Below are positions 32,526-40,797 of a stretch of DNA of 64,000 bases, piece after piece; positions within the stretch are counted from its first letter, which is position 1, and each line of letters begins with the position of its first letter. A program made the position numbers and the translations under genes. The DNA is from Ideonella sp. (GTDB taxonomy: Bacteria > Pseudomonadota > Gammaproteobacteria > Burkholderiales > Burkholderiaceae_C): assembly GCA_016721465.1 (NCBI GenBank), contig JADKIA010000015.1, positions 176,850 through 240,849 on the forward strand. Reading direction: 5' to 3'. The notes beneath the pieces are model-generated. The model searched no databases. It was not told where the DNA came from and worked only from the letters and a program-made list of their open reading frames with translations.

Positions 32526-34313
32526 GTGCAGTGCGCCGACCACCCAGCCGAGCTGCCGCCCGCCGCGGCCGATCCGGCCAGCGCCGCCGAACAGCTTCAG
32601 GCGCAGAACCTTGCGCTGCGCAACGAGCTTGACCTGTTGCGCGACGCGCTGGAACGCATGCCGCACGGCATGTGCGCGTTCGACGGCCAGGACAGGCTGG
32701 TGATCGCCAACGCCCGCTATCGCAAGATCTGGTGCCTGCCCGACGAGGTGGTGCGCCCCGGGGCCACATTCCGCCAGATCATGGACGCCACGCCGGGCCG
32801 CGAAACCGCCGCCAGTCGCTCCCGGCCCCCACCGGCCTCTGGCAGCGAGGGCACACGTTGGCGCGAGTGGCAGCTCGATGATGGGCGCTTGGTCGAGGTT
32901 GTGGTCTCGCGCCGCGCCGACGGCAGCTGCGTGGCGCTGCACGAGGACGTGACCGAGCAGCGCCAGGCACAGGAGCGCATCAACTTCCTGGCACGCCACG
33001 ACCTGCTGACCGGGCTGCCCAACCGCGGCGTGCTGCGCGAGGAGATCGAGCGCGCGCTGGTCGGCAATCGCCGCGGCGAGCCCATGGCGCTGTTGTGCCT
33101 GGACCTGGACCGCTTCAAGCCCGTCAACGACACCTACGGCCATGCTGCGGGCGATGCGCTGCTCAAGCAGGTGGCGCAGCGTTTGCGTGAATGCGTGCGC
33201 GAGGCCGATGTCGTGGCCCGCGTGGGTGGCGACGAATTTGCGGTGGTGCAGCGGGGCGGCGTGCAGCCTGCCGGATCCTCAAGCCTTGCCCAGCGCATCA
33301 TCGAGGTGCTGTGCCGGCCCTTCGAGCTCGAAGGCCATGTGGTGCACATCGGCACCAGCGTGGGCATCGCGCTGGCGCCGCATGACGGGGAAGACCCCGA
33401 GACCTTGCAGCGCAATGCCGATCTGGCGCTGTACCGTGCCAAGTCCGACGGCCGCGGCACCTTGAGCTACTTCGAGCCGGAGATGAACGATCGCATCGAG
33501 GCCCGGCGTGGCCTGGAAAACGAGTTGCGCAGCGCCATCAACGAACGCCAATTCGCGCTGGCCTACCAGCCGCGCTTCGACCTGCGGTCGGGCCAAGTGG
33601 TGGGGGTGGAGGCGCTGCTGCGCTGGCAGCATCCAAAACGCGGGGTGGTGCAGCCGGGCGACTTCATCTCGCTGGCCGAGGAAACCGGTCTCATCCTGCC
33701 GATGGGCCGCTGGGTGCTGGAGCAGGCCTGCCGCGACGCCTTGTCCTGGCCGGGGCATGTGACGCTGTCCGTCAATGTGTCGGTGGTGCAGTTTCTGCAC
33801 GGCGCCGTGCTGCCGGACGTGATGCATGCGCTGGCCGCCACCGGACTGCCGGCCCGCCGGCTGGAGCTGGAGATCACCGAGTCCACGATGATCAAGGACA
33901 CCCCCACCGTGCTGGCTGCGCTGCACGCCCTGCGTGACAAGGGGGTGCGCATCGCGTTGGACGATTTCGGCACGGGATTCTCATCACTCAGCCATTTGCG
34001 CAGCTACCCGTTCGACCACCTGAAGATCGACCGCAGCTTCGTGCGCGATGCGCCGGAGCGGCCCGATCTGTGCGCCATCATCCGTGGCGTAGCGGTGCTG
34101 GCCGAGGGCATGAACATGCAGACCACGATCGAAGGCGTGGAGACTGCCGAACAGCTGCGTGCCGTTCGCCCGCTGGGCTGCGGTGCGGTGCAGGGCTTCC
34201 TGCTTGGCCGGCCGATGCCGGCGGCGGCGTTGGCCGGCGTGATCGCCAAGCCGACCGAGTGGTGCGAGCCGTGCCTCCCGCCCCAACAGCAGAACCCTCA
34301 ACGTGCCGGTTGA
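32526..34313 (+). CDS. PAS-GGDEF-EAL cyclic-di-GMP signalling protein
   Basis: A 595-residue cytoplasmic protein. An N-terminal coiled-coil-like stretch and PAS-type sensor (LRDALERMPHGMCAFDGQDR) lead to a GGDEF domain with RVGGDEFAVV near 233, intact, then an EAL domain with GVEALLRW near 362. The EAL domain has ELEITEST, DDFGTGFSSLSHLR and TIEGVET, so its phosphodiesterase metal and catalytic residues are present. No transmembrane segment is seen. Both activities could occur; which dominates cannot be read. It is unusual inside a steroid cluster: a plausible link is control of attachment or biofilm on insoluble substrate. GTG 32526 is the start. Confidence 0.9.
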   Translation: MQCADHPAELPPAAADPASAAEQLQAQNLALRNELDLLRDALERMPHGMCAFDGQDRLVIANARYRKIWCLPDEVVRPGATFRQIMDATPGRETAASRSRPPPASGSEGTRWREWQLDDGRLVEVVVSRRADGSCVALHEDVTEQRQAQERINFLARHDLLTGLPNRGVLREEIERALVGNRRGEPMALLCLDLDRFKPVNDTYGHAAGDALLKQVAQRLRECVREADVVARVGGDEFAVVQRGGVQPAGSSSLAQRIIEVLCRPFELEGHVVHIGTSVGIALAPHDGEDPETLQRNADLALYRAKSDGRGTLSYFEPEMNDRIEARRGLENELRSAINERQFALAYQPRFDLRSGQVVGVEALLRWQHPKRGVVQPGDFISLAEETGLILPMGRWVLEQACRDALSWPGHVTLSVNVSVVQFLHGAVLPDVMHALAATGLPARRLELEITESTMIKDTPTVLAALHALRDKGVRIALDDFGTGFSSLSHLRSYPFDHLKIDRSFVRDAPERPDLCAIIRGVAVLAEGMNMQTTIEGVETAEQLRAVRPLGCGAVQGFLLGRPMPAAALAGVIAKPTEWCEPCLPPQQQNPQRAG

Positions 34314-34405
34314 AGCCCAGGGCTGCCTGTAGCGGATCGTCGACGCCATCTTGGCGCAGCAGCCCCGCAACCGGCCCACCGTGTCCCGACCCCGCGCGCC
34401 CCGAC

Positions 34406-34421
34406 TCGTCCATCGGGACGA
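34406..34421. promoter_or_regulatory. palindromic operator candidate TCGTCC-N4-GGACGA (copy 1)
   Basis: TCGTCC-ATCG-GGACGA, a perfect palindrome 67 nt before the SDR gene at 34488. A 21-bp stretch covering it (34405-34425) is repeated exactly at 38132-38152 before ipdF. Confidence 0.6.
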
Positions 34422-34487
34422 TGCCTCGCAACCCCGCACCGATCAGCATCGGGTGGTCAGCAACGCCAGCCCAGCGGCCCACCTCCC

Positions 34488-35363
34488 ATGCCCATCTGCA
34501 ACAACCGAACCGTCCTCATCACCGGCGCTGGCGGCGGCCTGGGCCGCGCCTATGCGCTGGCTTTCGCCGCCGAAGGGGCCTGCGTCGTCGTCAACGATGT
34601 GCGCGCCGAGGCGGCGCTGGCCGTGGCCGATGAAGTGAAGGCGGCCGGCGGCAAGGCGCTGGCCAACAGCGGCGACATCACCACGATTGCCGGCGCGCAG
34701 GCCATCGTCGACGCCGCCGTGGCGGCCTTTGGCGAGGTGCATGTGCTGGTGAACAACGCCGGCATCCTGCGCGACCGCATGTTCCTCTCGCTCGGCGAGG
34801 ACGATTGGGACGCGGTGATGCGCGTGCACTTGAAGGGCCACTTCTGCCTGGCCAACGTGCTGGGCCGGCGCTGGCGCGATGCCAGGAAGGCCGGGCAGGC
34901 CGTGGATGCGCGCATCATCAACACCAGCTCGGGCGCGGGCCTGCAGGGCTCCATCGGGCAGAGCAACTATGTGGCGGCCAAGGCCGGCATTGCCGGGCTC
35001 ACGCTGGTGCAGGCCGCTGAACTGGCGCGCTATGGCATCACCGTGAACTGCCTGGCGCCGGCGGCGCGCACCTCGATGACCGAAGGTGCGATGCCCGAGC
35101 TGGTGAAGAAGCCCGACTCGGGCTTCGACGTGTGGGATCCGGCGAACGTGGCTTCGATCGTGGTGTGGCTGGGCAGCCCGCTGTCGGCGCATGTCACCGG
35201 GCGCTGCTTTGAGGCCAAGGGCGGCGAGCTGTCGGTGGCCGATGGCTGGCACACCGGTGCCATCACCGACAAGGGCGCCCGTTGGGATCCGGCCGAGCTG
35301 GGCCCGGTGGTCGATCGGCTGATCGCCGACGGCCGGGCGCCGCAGAAGGTCTACGGCACCTGA
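34488..35363 (+). CDS. SDR-family 3-hydroxyacyl-CoA dehydrogenase (MFE-2-like)
   Basis: A 291-residue SDR. It has LITGAGGGLGRAYALAFAAE, VVVNDVRAE (Asp, NAD preference), VNNAGILRDRMF and INTSSGAGLQGSIGQSNYVAAKAG with Ser, Tyr and Lys. AGILRDRMFLSL and the length match the dehydrogenase part of multifunctional enzyme type 2 and the Hsd4A-like steroid beta-oxidation enzymes. The C-terminal part carries an insertion ending KGARWDPAELGPVV. It should oxidise a 3-hydroxyacyl-CoA intermediate. It lies 4 nt before the fused acyl-CoA dehydrogenase gene, with an operator candidate upstream. Confidence 0.85.
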   Translation: MPICNNRTVLITGAGGGLGRAYALAFAAEGACVVVNDVRAEAALAVADEVKAAGGKALANSGDITTIAGAQAIVDAAVAAFGEVHVLVNNAGILRDRMFLSLGEDDWDAVMRVHLKGHFCLANVLGRRWRDARKAGQAVDARIINTSSGAGLQGSIGQSNYVAAKAGIAGLTLVQAAELARYGITVNCLAPAARTSMTEGAMPELVKKPDSGFDVWDPANVASIVVWLGSPLSAHVTGRCFEAKGGELSVADGWHTGAITDKGARWDPAELGPVVDRLIADGRAPQKVYGT

Positions 35364-35367
35364 GCTG

Positions 35368-37704
35368 ATGGCGCTGACGCTCGAACAACAGCACATCGCC
35401 GACAGCGCGGCCGAGCTGCTGGGCCAGCGTGCCGGCTCGGCTGCGGTGCGGGCGGCCATCGAGCAAGGTGGCTTCGACCGGGACCTCTGGCAGCAGGTGG
35501 CCGAGCTGGGTTGGTGTGGCGTGCACCTGCCCGAGCAGCATGGCGGCCTGGGACTCGGCCTCACCGAACTGTGCCTGCTGGCCGAGGCGCTGGGGCGCCA
35601 TCTGGCGCCCGTGCCGTGGTTTGAAACCGCTGTGCTGGCGGGCCTGGCGCTGAAGGCCTTGCCTGCGGTGGGGCCGGTTGAGGATCACGCTGGCCGGGCC
35701 TTGCAGCGCATCGCCAGTGGCGCTTGCGTCGCCACGCTGTCGCTGGGCGACGATGCCCTGCGCTGGACCGGCCGGCACGGCGCACTGCGTGCCACCGCCG
35801 CGGGCGAGGGATGGCGTGTCGAGGGCGTCACGGCGCCCTTGCCGGCGGCCGGCTCGGCAGATCTGCTGCTGCTCACGGCCAGCACCGCGTCCGGTGAGCC
35901 GCTGTTGCTGGCCGTGCCGGGCGATGCCGCAGGCCTGAGCGTGCAACGCGTGGCCAATCACGATCTCACCCGGCCGCTGGCGCGCGTGGGCCTGGCTGGC
36001 GTGGCCCTGCCGGGCGCTGCTTGCCTGGCCCGCGGGCCGGCGGTGGACGCCTTGCTGCAGGGCGTGCAGCAGCGTGCCGCCATCGTGCTGGCCGCCGAGC
36101 AGCTGGGCGTGGCCCAGCGCAGCCTGGATCTGGCCGTGGCCTACACCGGTGAGCGCACCCAGTTCGGCCAGCCGGTGGCGCGATTTCAGGCGGTCAAGCA
36201 CCGTTGTGCGCAGACCATGGTGGCGGTGGAACTGGCCCGCTCGGCCGTGTTGGGCGCTGCAGCGGCGGTGGACGCGGGCGCGCAGGGCGCCGATCTGGCC
36301 CGAGCGGCGGCGATGGCCCGCTGCCATGCGGCGGACGCCGCGCGCGTGGCAACCCAGGAGTCGATCCAGCTGCACGGCGGCATGGGCTACACCTGGGACT
36401 GCGACGCCCACCTCCACTTCAAGCGAGCCCAGGCCGCCAGCCAATGGCTGGGCCCCTGCGGCGAATGGCTGGATCGCGTGGCCGATGCCATGGCCACAAC
36501 GGCCGATGCCGAGCGCGCGCCGGTTGCGGCCCCGGCCAACGAGCCCGCGCCGGATGCCGCGCTGCGTGGCGAGGTGCTGCAATGGATGCAGCAGCACCTG
36601 CAAGGCCGCTTCGCGGCGTTGCGCCACCAGGGCGGCCTGGTCGGCCCGGGCGACGCCGGCTTCTCCGCCGATCTGGCCAAGGCCTGGGAGCAGCAGCTGG
36701 CCGCTGGCGGCTGGGTCGGCATCGGCTGGCCACGGCGCTTTGGCGGGCGCGAGCTGCCGATCGCGCAGCAGGTCGTCGTGCACGAGGCCTACGCACGCGC
36801 CGGCGGGCCCGGCCGACTGGGCCACATCGGCGAGCACTTGCTGGCGCCCACGCTGATGGCCTTTGGCACGCCCGAGCAGCAGCAGCGCTTCCTGCCCGGC
36901 ATCCGCGCCGGCACCGAGTATTGGGCGCAGGGCTATTCCGAACCCAACGCAGGCTCTGACCTGGCCAATGTGCAGACGCGTGCGCGGCTGGAGGGCGCCG
37001 CCTGGGTGATCGACGGCCAGAAGGTGTGGACCTCGTGGGCACGCGAAGCCGACTGGATCTTCGTGCTCGCGCGCACCGAGCCCGGCTCGCTGCGGCACCA
37101 GGGCTTGTCGCTGCTGCTGGTGCCGCTGCGCCAACCGGGCATCACCATCCGCCCCATCCGGCAGATCACCGGCGGCGCCGAATTCAACGAGGTGTTCTTC
37201 GACGGCGCCCGCACCGAAGCCTCGCTGTGCCTGGGCGCGCCGGGCCAGGGCTGGAAGGTGGCGATGGCCTTGCTGGGCTTTGAGCGCGGCGTGTCCACGC
37301 TGGGCCAGCAGGCGCACTTCGAAGGCGAGTTGAACGACCTGATCGCCGCGGCCCGGCGCAACGGCGCGCTGGCCGATCCGGTGCTGCGCCGGCGCATCGC
37401 CCAGGCCGCGCTGGCGCTGCAGGCGCAGCGCTGCAACGCCTTGCGCGTGCTCGACGCGGCCGAGGGCGCCACGCCAGGCCGCGAGGCGCTGGTCGCCAAG
37501 TACATCTGGTCGAACTGGCGCCGCGACCTCGGCGCCCTGGCCGCCGACGTGATGGGCCTGCACACCGACGCCATCGACGACGACCCCAGCGCCCAGCGCC
37601 TGCGCGCGCTCTGGCTCACCAGCCGCGCCGACACCGTTTACGCCGGCAGCAACGAGATCCAGCTCAACCTGATCGCCGAGCGCGGGCTGGGCATGCCGCG
37701 CTGA
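35368..37704 (+). CDS. fused double acyl-CoA dehydrogenase (partner plus FAD-type subunit)
   Basis: A 778-residue natural fusion of two ACADs. Residues 1-~375 are of the partner type (ERTQFGQPVARFQAVKHRCA, LHGGMGYTWDCDAHLHFKRA). A Pro/Ala linker (about 376-400, AERAPVAAPANEPAPDAAL) leads to a full FAD-type module (about 400-778) with WAQGYSEPNAGSDLANVQ, DGQKVWTSWA and YAGSNEIQLNLIAERGLGMP. In actinobacterial steroid catabolism these are separate alpha and beta subunits. The fusion order, partner first, is the reverse of the gene order at 28261/29502. The substrate is unknown, probably a ring-derived acyl-CoA. The gene starts 4 nt after the SDR gene. Confidence 0.9.
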   Translation: MALTLEQQHIADSAAELLGQRAGSAAVRAAIEQGGFDRDLWQQVAELGWCGVHLPEQHGGLGLGLTELCLLAEALGRHLAPVPWFETAVLAGLALKALPAVGPVEDHAGRALQRIASGACVATLSLGDDALRWTGRHGALRATAAGEGWRVEGVTAPLPAAGSADLLLLTASTASGEPLLLAVPGDAAGLSVQRVANHDLTRPLARVGLAGVALPGAACLARGPAVDALLQGVQQRAAIVLAAEQLGVAQRSLDLAVAYTGERTQFGQPVARFQAVKHRCAQTMVAVELARSAVLGAAAAVDAGAQGADLARAAAMARCHAADAARVATQESIQLHGGMGYTWDCDAHLHFKRAQAASQWLGPCGEWLDRVADAMATTADAERAPVAAPANEPAPDAALRGEVLQWMQQHLQGRFAALRHQGGLVGPGDAGFSADLAKAWEQQLAAGGWVGIGWPRRFGGRELPIAQQVVVHEAYARAGGPGRLGHIGEHLLAPTLMAFGTPEQQQRFLPGIRAGTEYWAQGYSEPNAGSDLANVQTRARLEGAAWVIDGQKVWTSWAREADWIFVLARTEPGSLRHQGLSLLLVPLRQPGITIRPIRQITGGAEFNEVFFDGARTEASLCLGAPGQGWKVAMALLGFERGVSTLGQQAHFEGELNDLIAAARRNGALADPVLRRRIAQAALALQAQRCNALRVLDAAEGATPGREALVAKYIWSNWRRDLGALAADVMGLHTDAIDDDPSAQRLRALWLTSRADTVYAGSNEIQLNLIAERGLGMPR

Positions 37705-37733
37705 TGGCCGACCCCCCACCCCGCGAGAACACC

Positions 37734-38111
37734 ATGACCGACATCGCCCCCCGCATGCAAGCCGCCGTGCACGAGTACGTGCGCGCCCTCAACGCCGGCG
37801 ACCTGGCCGCCATCGTGGCGCTGTATGCCGACGATGCGGTGGTCGAAGACCCCGTGGGCTCCGAGCCCAAGCGTGGCATCGAGGCCATCCGAGCCTTCTA
37901 TGCCGGCTCGGTGGCGCTGAAGCTGGAGGTGGCCCTGGCCGGCGAGGTGCGCTGCGTCGGCCACGAGTGCGCCTTTGCGTTTGCCGTCTCCTTCACCCAC
38001 GCTGGCCAGCGCACGACCATCCGCCCGATCGACACCATGCGCTTCGACGAGGCCGGACGCATCGTGCAAATGCGCGCCTACTTCGGGCCGGGCAACATCC
38101 ATCCGGGTTGA
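37734..38111 (+). CDS. ksi: steroid delta-5-3-ketosteroid isomerase
   Basis: A 125-residue protein, exactly the length of the Comamonas testosteroni enzyme and alike along its whole length: VHEYVRALNAGDLAAIVALY, then VVEDPVGSEPKRG, AFAFAVSFTHAG, and PIDTMRF, ending YFGPGNIHPG. The catalytic residues are the Tyr in EYVRALNAGD, the base Asp in EDPVGS and the hydrogen-bonding Asp in PIDTMRF. It moves the double bond of 5-ene- to 4-ene-3-ketosteroids at the start of androgen and sterol breakdown. ATG 37734 is used; an in-frame ATG 30 nt upstream overlaps the previous stop. Its place among C/D-ring genes shows that early and late steps are mixed here. Confidence 0.93.
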   Translation: MTDIAPRMQAAVHEYVRALNAGDLAAIVALYADDAVVEDPVGSEPKRGIEAIRAFYAGSVALKLEVALAGEVRCVGHECAFAFAVSFTHAGQRTTIRPIDTMRFDEAGRIVQMRAYFGPGNIHPG

Positions 38112-38132
38112 GTCCTGCAGGCGGCGCGGGCC

Positions 38133-38148
38133 TCGTCCATCGGGACGA
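38133..38148. promoter_or_regulatory. palindromic operator candidate TCGTCC-N4-GGACGA (copy 2)
   Basis: Identical to the palindrome at 34406-34421, inside a 21-bp exact repeat (38132-38152), 58 nt before the ipdF start. Confidence 0.6.
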
Positions 38149-38205
38149 TGCCGCCCGGCGGTCGACCGGGGAGCATCGCGCACTCCACTTCACGCTGCGC
38201 AAGCC

Positions 38206-38997
38206 ATGGCCCTCAAACCCGCCCCCGACTACGTGCCCGCCCACGGCCTGCTGCGCGGCAAATCGGTGCTGGTGACGGCTGCCGCCGGCGCCGGCATCGG
38301 CTTTGCGGCCGCCAAGCGCTGCGCCGAGGAGGGCTGCCGCGCACTGGTGGTGAGCGATGTGCACGAGCGGCGCCTGGCCGAGGCCGTGGCGGCACTGCAG
38401 CGCGAGACCGGCCTGGCCCAGGTGCATGGCCTGCTGTGCGATGTGTCGAAAGAGGAGCAGGTGCAGGCCCTGATGGCCTTTGCCGAAGACCGGCTCGGCG
38501 GCACCGACGTGCTGATCAACAACGCCGGCCTGGGCACCGCCAAGCGCGTGGTCGACATGCCCGACGACGAATGGCACAAGGTGATCGACGTGACGCTCAC
38601 CGGCACCTTCCGCATGACGCGCGCCGCACTCCGGGTGATGCAGCCGCGCGGCCGGGGCGTGATCGTCAACAACGCCTCGGTGCTGGGCTGGCGGGCGCAG
38701 ACCGAGCAGGCGCACTACGCCGCGGCCAAGGCCGGCGTGATGGCGCTGACGCGCTGCGCGGCGCTGGAGGCGGCCGAGTTCGGCGTGCGCATCAATGCGG
38801 TGGCGCCGTCCATCGCCATCCATGCCTTCCTCAAGAAGTCGGCGTCCGAAGAACTGCTGGATTCGCTCGCTGCGCGCGAGGCCTTCGGCCGCGGCGCCGA
38901 GCCCTGGGAGGTGGCCAACGTGATGGTCTTTCTGGCCAGCGACTATTCGAGCTACATGACCGGCGAGGTGGTCTCGGTCAGCTCGCAACGGGCTTGA
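38206..38997 (+). CDS. ipdF: IpdF-like SDR dehydrogenase of the HIP pathway
   Basis: A 263-residue SDR, close in length to mycobacterial IpdF (Rv3559c). It shares that protein's distinctive segments: AHGLLRGKSVLVTAAAGAGIG, VSDVHERRLAE, NNASVLGWRAQ, HYAAAKAGVMALTRCAALEA and the end FLASDYSSYMTGEVVSVSSQ. IpdF oxidises the 5-hydroxyl of 5-OH-HIC-CoA or a related intermediate before IpdC acts. ATG 38206 is the first start after the operator candidate. It is followed after 2 nt by the MaoC gene. Confidence 0.9.
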   Translation: MALKPAPDYVPAHGLLRGKSVLVTAAAGAGIGFAAAKRCAEEGCRALVVSDVHERRLAEAVAALQRETGLAQVHGLLCDVSKEEQVQALMAFAEDRLGGTDVLINNAGLGTAKRVVDMPDDEWHKVIDVTLTGTFRMTRAALRVMQPRGRGVIVNNASVLGWRAQTEQAHYAAAKAGVMALTRCAALEAAEFGVRINAVAPSIAIHAFLKKSASEELLDSLAAREAFGRGAEPWEVANVMVFLASDYSSYMTGEVVSVSSQRA

Positions 38998-38999
38998 GC

Positions 39000-39461
39000 A
39001 TGACCGCACGATTCGATTCCGCCGCGGCCGTGCTGGCTGCTCCTGGCACCGACCTGGGCGTCACCGATTGGATGCCGGTGGACCAGGCCCGCGTGAACGG
39101 CTTTGCCGAAGCGACGGGTGACCACCAATGGATCCACGTCGATCCGGTGCGCGCCGCCGCCGGCCCTTTCGGCGGCACCATCGCGCACGGCTACCTCACG
39201 CTCGCGCTGGCCAACCTGTTCCTGCCGCAGCTGATCGCCTTCGATCGCCTGAAGATGGGCGTGAACTACGGCTGCGACAAGCTGCGCTTTCCGGCGCCGG
39301 TGAAAGTGGGCTCGCGCATCCGCGGGCGCGGCGAGGTGGTGGCCGCCGAGCCGGTCAAGGGCGATGGCGTGCAGGTCACTGTGCGCATCACCGTCGAGAT
39401 CGACGGCGCCGACAAGCCCGGCTGCGTGGTCGACACCATCAGCCGCCTGTACTTCGAATGA
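39000..39461 (+). CDS. MaoC-family enoyl-CoA hydratase (R-specific type)
   Basis: A 153-residue single hot-dog protein with the hydratase-2 motif ATGDHQWIHVDPVRAAAGPF (Asp and His catalytic) and GGTIAHGYLTLALANLFLP. Single-domain MaoC hydratases usually act as dimers on short or medium enoyl-CoA. It lies between ipdF (2 nt) and a thiolase (10 nt), completing a beta-oxidation set. The substrate is presumably a steroid-derived enoyl-CoA. Confidence 0.87.
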   Translation: MTARFDSAAAVLAAPGTDLGVTDWMPVDQARVNGFAEATGDHQWIHVDPVRAAAGPFGGTIAHGYLTLALANLFLPQLIAFDRLKMGVNYGCDKLRFPAPVKVGSRIRGRGEVVAAEPVKGDGVQVTVRITVEIDGADKPGCVVDTISRLYFE

Positions 39462-39471
39462 GCATCACGCC

Positions 39472-40680
39472 ATGAGCCTGAACGACGCGGTCATCGTCTC
39501 CACTGCACGCACGCCCATCGGTCGCGCCTACCGCGGGGCCTTCAACGACACCGAGGCGCCGGTGCTCGGCGGTCACGTGATCCGCGCTGCGCTGGCCAGG
39601 GCGCAGGTCGATGGTGCCGAGGTCGACGACGTGATCCTCGGCATCGCCGCCCAGCAGGGCACGCAGGGCTACAACCTGGGCCGGCTGTGCACCTACACCG
39701 CGGGCCTGCCCGAGAGCGTGGGCGGCATGACCATCGACCGCATGTGTGCCTCGGGTCTGGCGGCCATCGCCAGCGCAGCCAAGAGCATCATGGTGGGCGA
39801 GCACCGCATCGCCGTGGCTGGCGGGCTGGAATCGATCTCGCTGGTGCAGAACGCACACAAGAACAGTCACCGTGCGCAATCGAAGGCGGTGCTCGAGGCC
39901 ATGCCCACCGCCTACATCCAGATGATCGAGACGGCCGAGCTGGTCTCGCAGCGCTATGGCGTCACCCGCGCGGCGCAGGACGAGTACGCGCTGCGCAGCC
40001 AGCAGCGCACGGCGGCGGCGCAGCGCGCCGGGCTGTTCGATGCCGAGATCGTGCCACTGCCCAGCGTCAAACAGCTGTTCGACAAGCAAGGCCAAGCCGC
40101 CGGTACCGAGTTGGTGACGCTCGAGCACGACGAGGGCAACCGGCCCGACACCACCCTCGAAAGCCTGAGCGCGCTCAAGCCAGTGTGGAAGAACGGGCAG
40201 TGGGTGCCGCAGGGGCAGTTCATCACCGCCGGCAATGCCTCGCAGCTGTCCGATGGTGCCAGCGCCTCGGTGCTGATGAGCCGGGCCGAAGCACAGCGTC
40301 GCGGCCTGAAGGCCCTGGGCAGCTACCGCGGCATGGCCGTTGCCGGCTGCGGCGCCGACGAGATGGGCATCGGGCCGGTCTTTGCCATTCCCAAGCTGCT
40401 GGCGCAGGCGGGCCTGTCGGTGGGCGACATCGGGCTGTGGGAGATCAACGAGGCCTTTGCCTGCCAGGTGTTGTATTGCCGCGACCGGCTGGGCATTCCG
40501 GACGAGCGGCTCAATGTCAATGGCGGTGCCATCGCGATCGGGCATCCCTTCGGCATGTCGGGCGCGCGACTGGTGGGCCATGCACTGCTGGAAGGGGCAC
40601 GCCGCGGGCTGCGGCATGTGGTGGTGAGCATGTGCATCGGCGGCGGCATGGGCGCCGCTGCACTGTTCGAGTTGAACTGA
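39472..40680 (+). CDS. acetyl-CoA acetyltransferase-type thiolase
   Basis: A 402-residue thiolase. It has VSTARTPIGRAYRGAFN, MTIDRMCASGLAAIASAAKS with the nucleophilic Cys, NEAFACQVLY, GGAIAIGHPFGMSGARL with the His and SMCIGGGMGAAALFE with the second Cys. GHPFGMSG is a small variant of the usual GHPLGASG. It ends the operon ipdF-maoC-thiolase. Typical substrates would be a 3-oxoacyl-CoA released from steroid rings or side chain. A GC-rich hairpin lies 76 nt downstream. Confidence 0.88.
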   Translation: MSLNDAVIVSTARTPIGRAYRGAFNDTEAPVLGGHVIRAALARAQVDGAEVDDVILGIAAQQGTQGYNLGRLCTYTAGLPESVGGMTIDRMCASGLAAIASAAKSIMVGEHRIAVAGGLESISLVQNAHKNSHRAQSKAVLEAMPTAYIQMIETAELVSQRYGVTRAAQDEYALRSQQRTAAAQRAGLFDAEIVPLPSVKQLFDKQGQAAGTELVTLEHDEGNRPDTTLESLSALKPVWKNGQWVPQGQFITAGNASQLSDGASASVLMSRAEAQRRGLKALGSYRGMAVAGCGADEMGIGPVFAIPKLLAQAGLSVGDIGLWEINEAFACQVLYCRDRLGIPDERLNVNGGAIAIGHPFGMSGARLVGHALLEGARRGLRHVVVSMCIGGGMGAAALFELN

Positions 40681-40755
40681 CACCGCCCGAGCGCATCCGG
40701 CGCATGGGCCGTGGGCCGTGCCGCTGGAATCCGCGCTGCCCACTGGGGCTGGTCC

Positions 40756-40774
40756 GGGGCCCTCGCGGGGCCCC
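40756..40774 (+). terminator. GC hairpin in the gap before the LuxR-type regulator
   Basis: GGGGCCC-TCGCG-GGGCCCC, a perfect 7-bp stem with a 5-nt loop, 24 nt before the ATG at 40798. No T tract follows. It may end the thiolase operon or influence translation of the regulator. Confidence 0.35.
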
Positions 40775-40797
40775 GCTGTGCTAGCCTGAGACCCACC

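Noticed and set aside
35263..37719. A long minus-strand open frame (818 codons) antisense to the fused acyl-CoA dehydrogenase gene; similar long frames at 39439-41898, 42130-44385, 53270-55090 and 58909-61596
   Set aside because: All lie opposite genes with clear catalytic motifs, have biased composition (Gly/Ala/His/Arg-rich) and no recognisable domain; they are expected from GC-rich codon usage.
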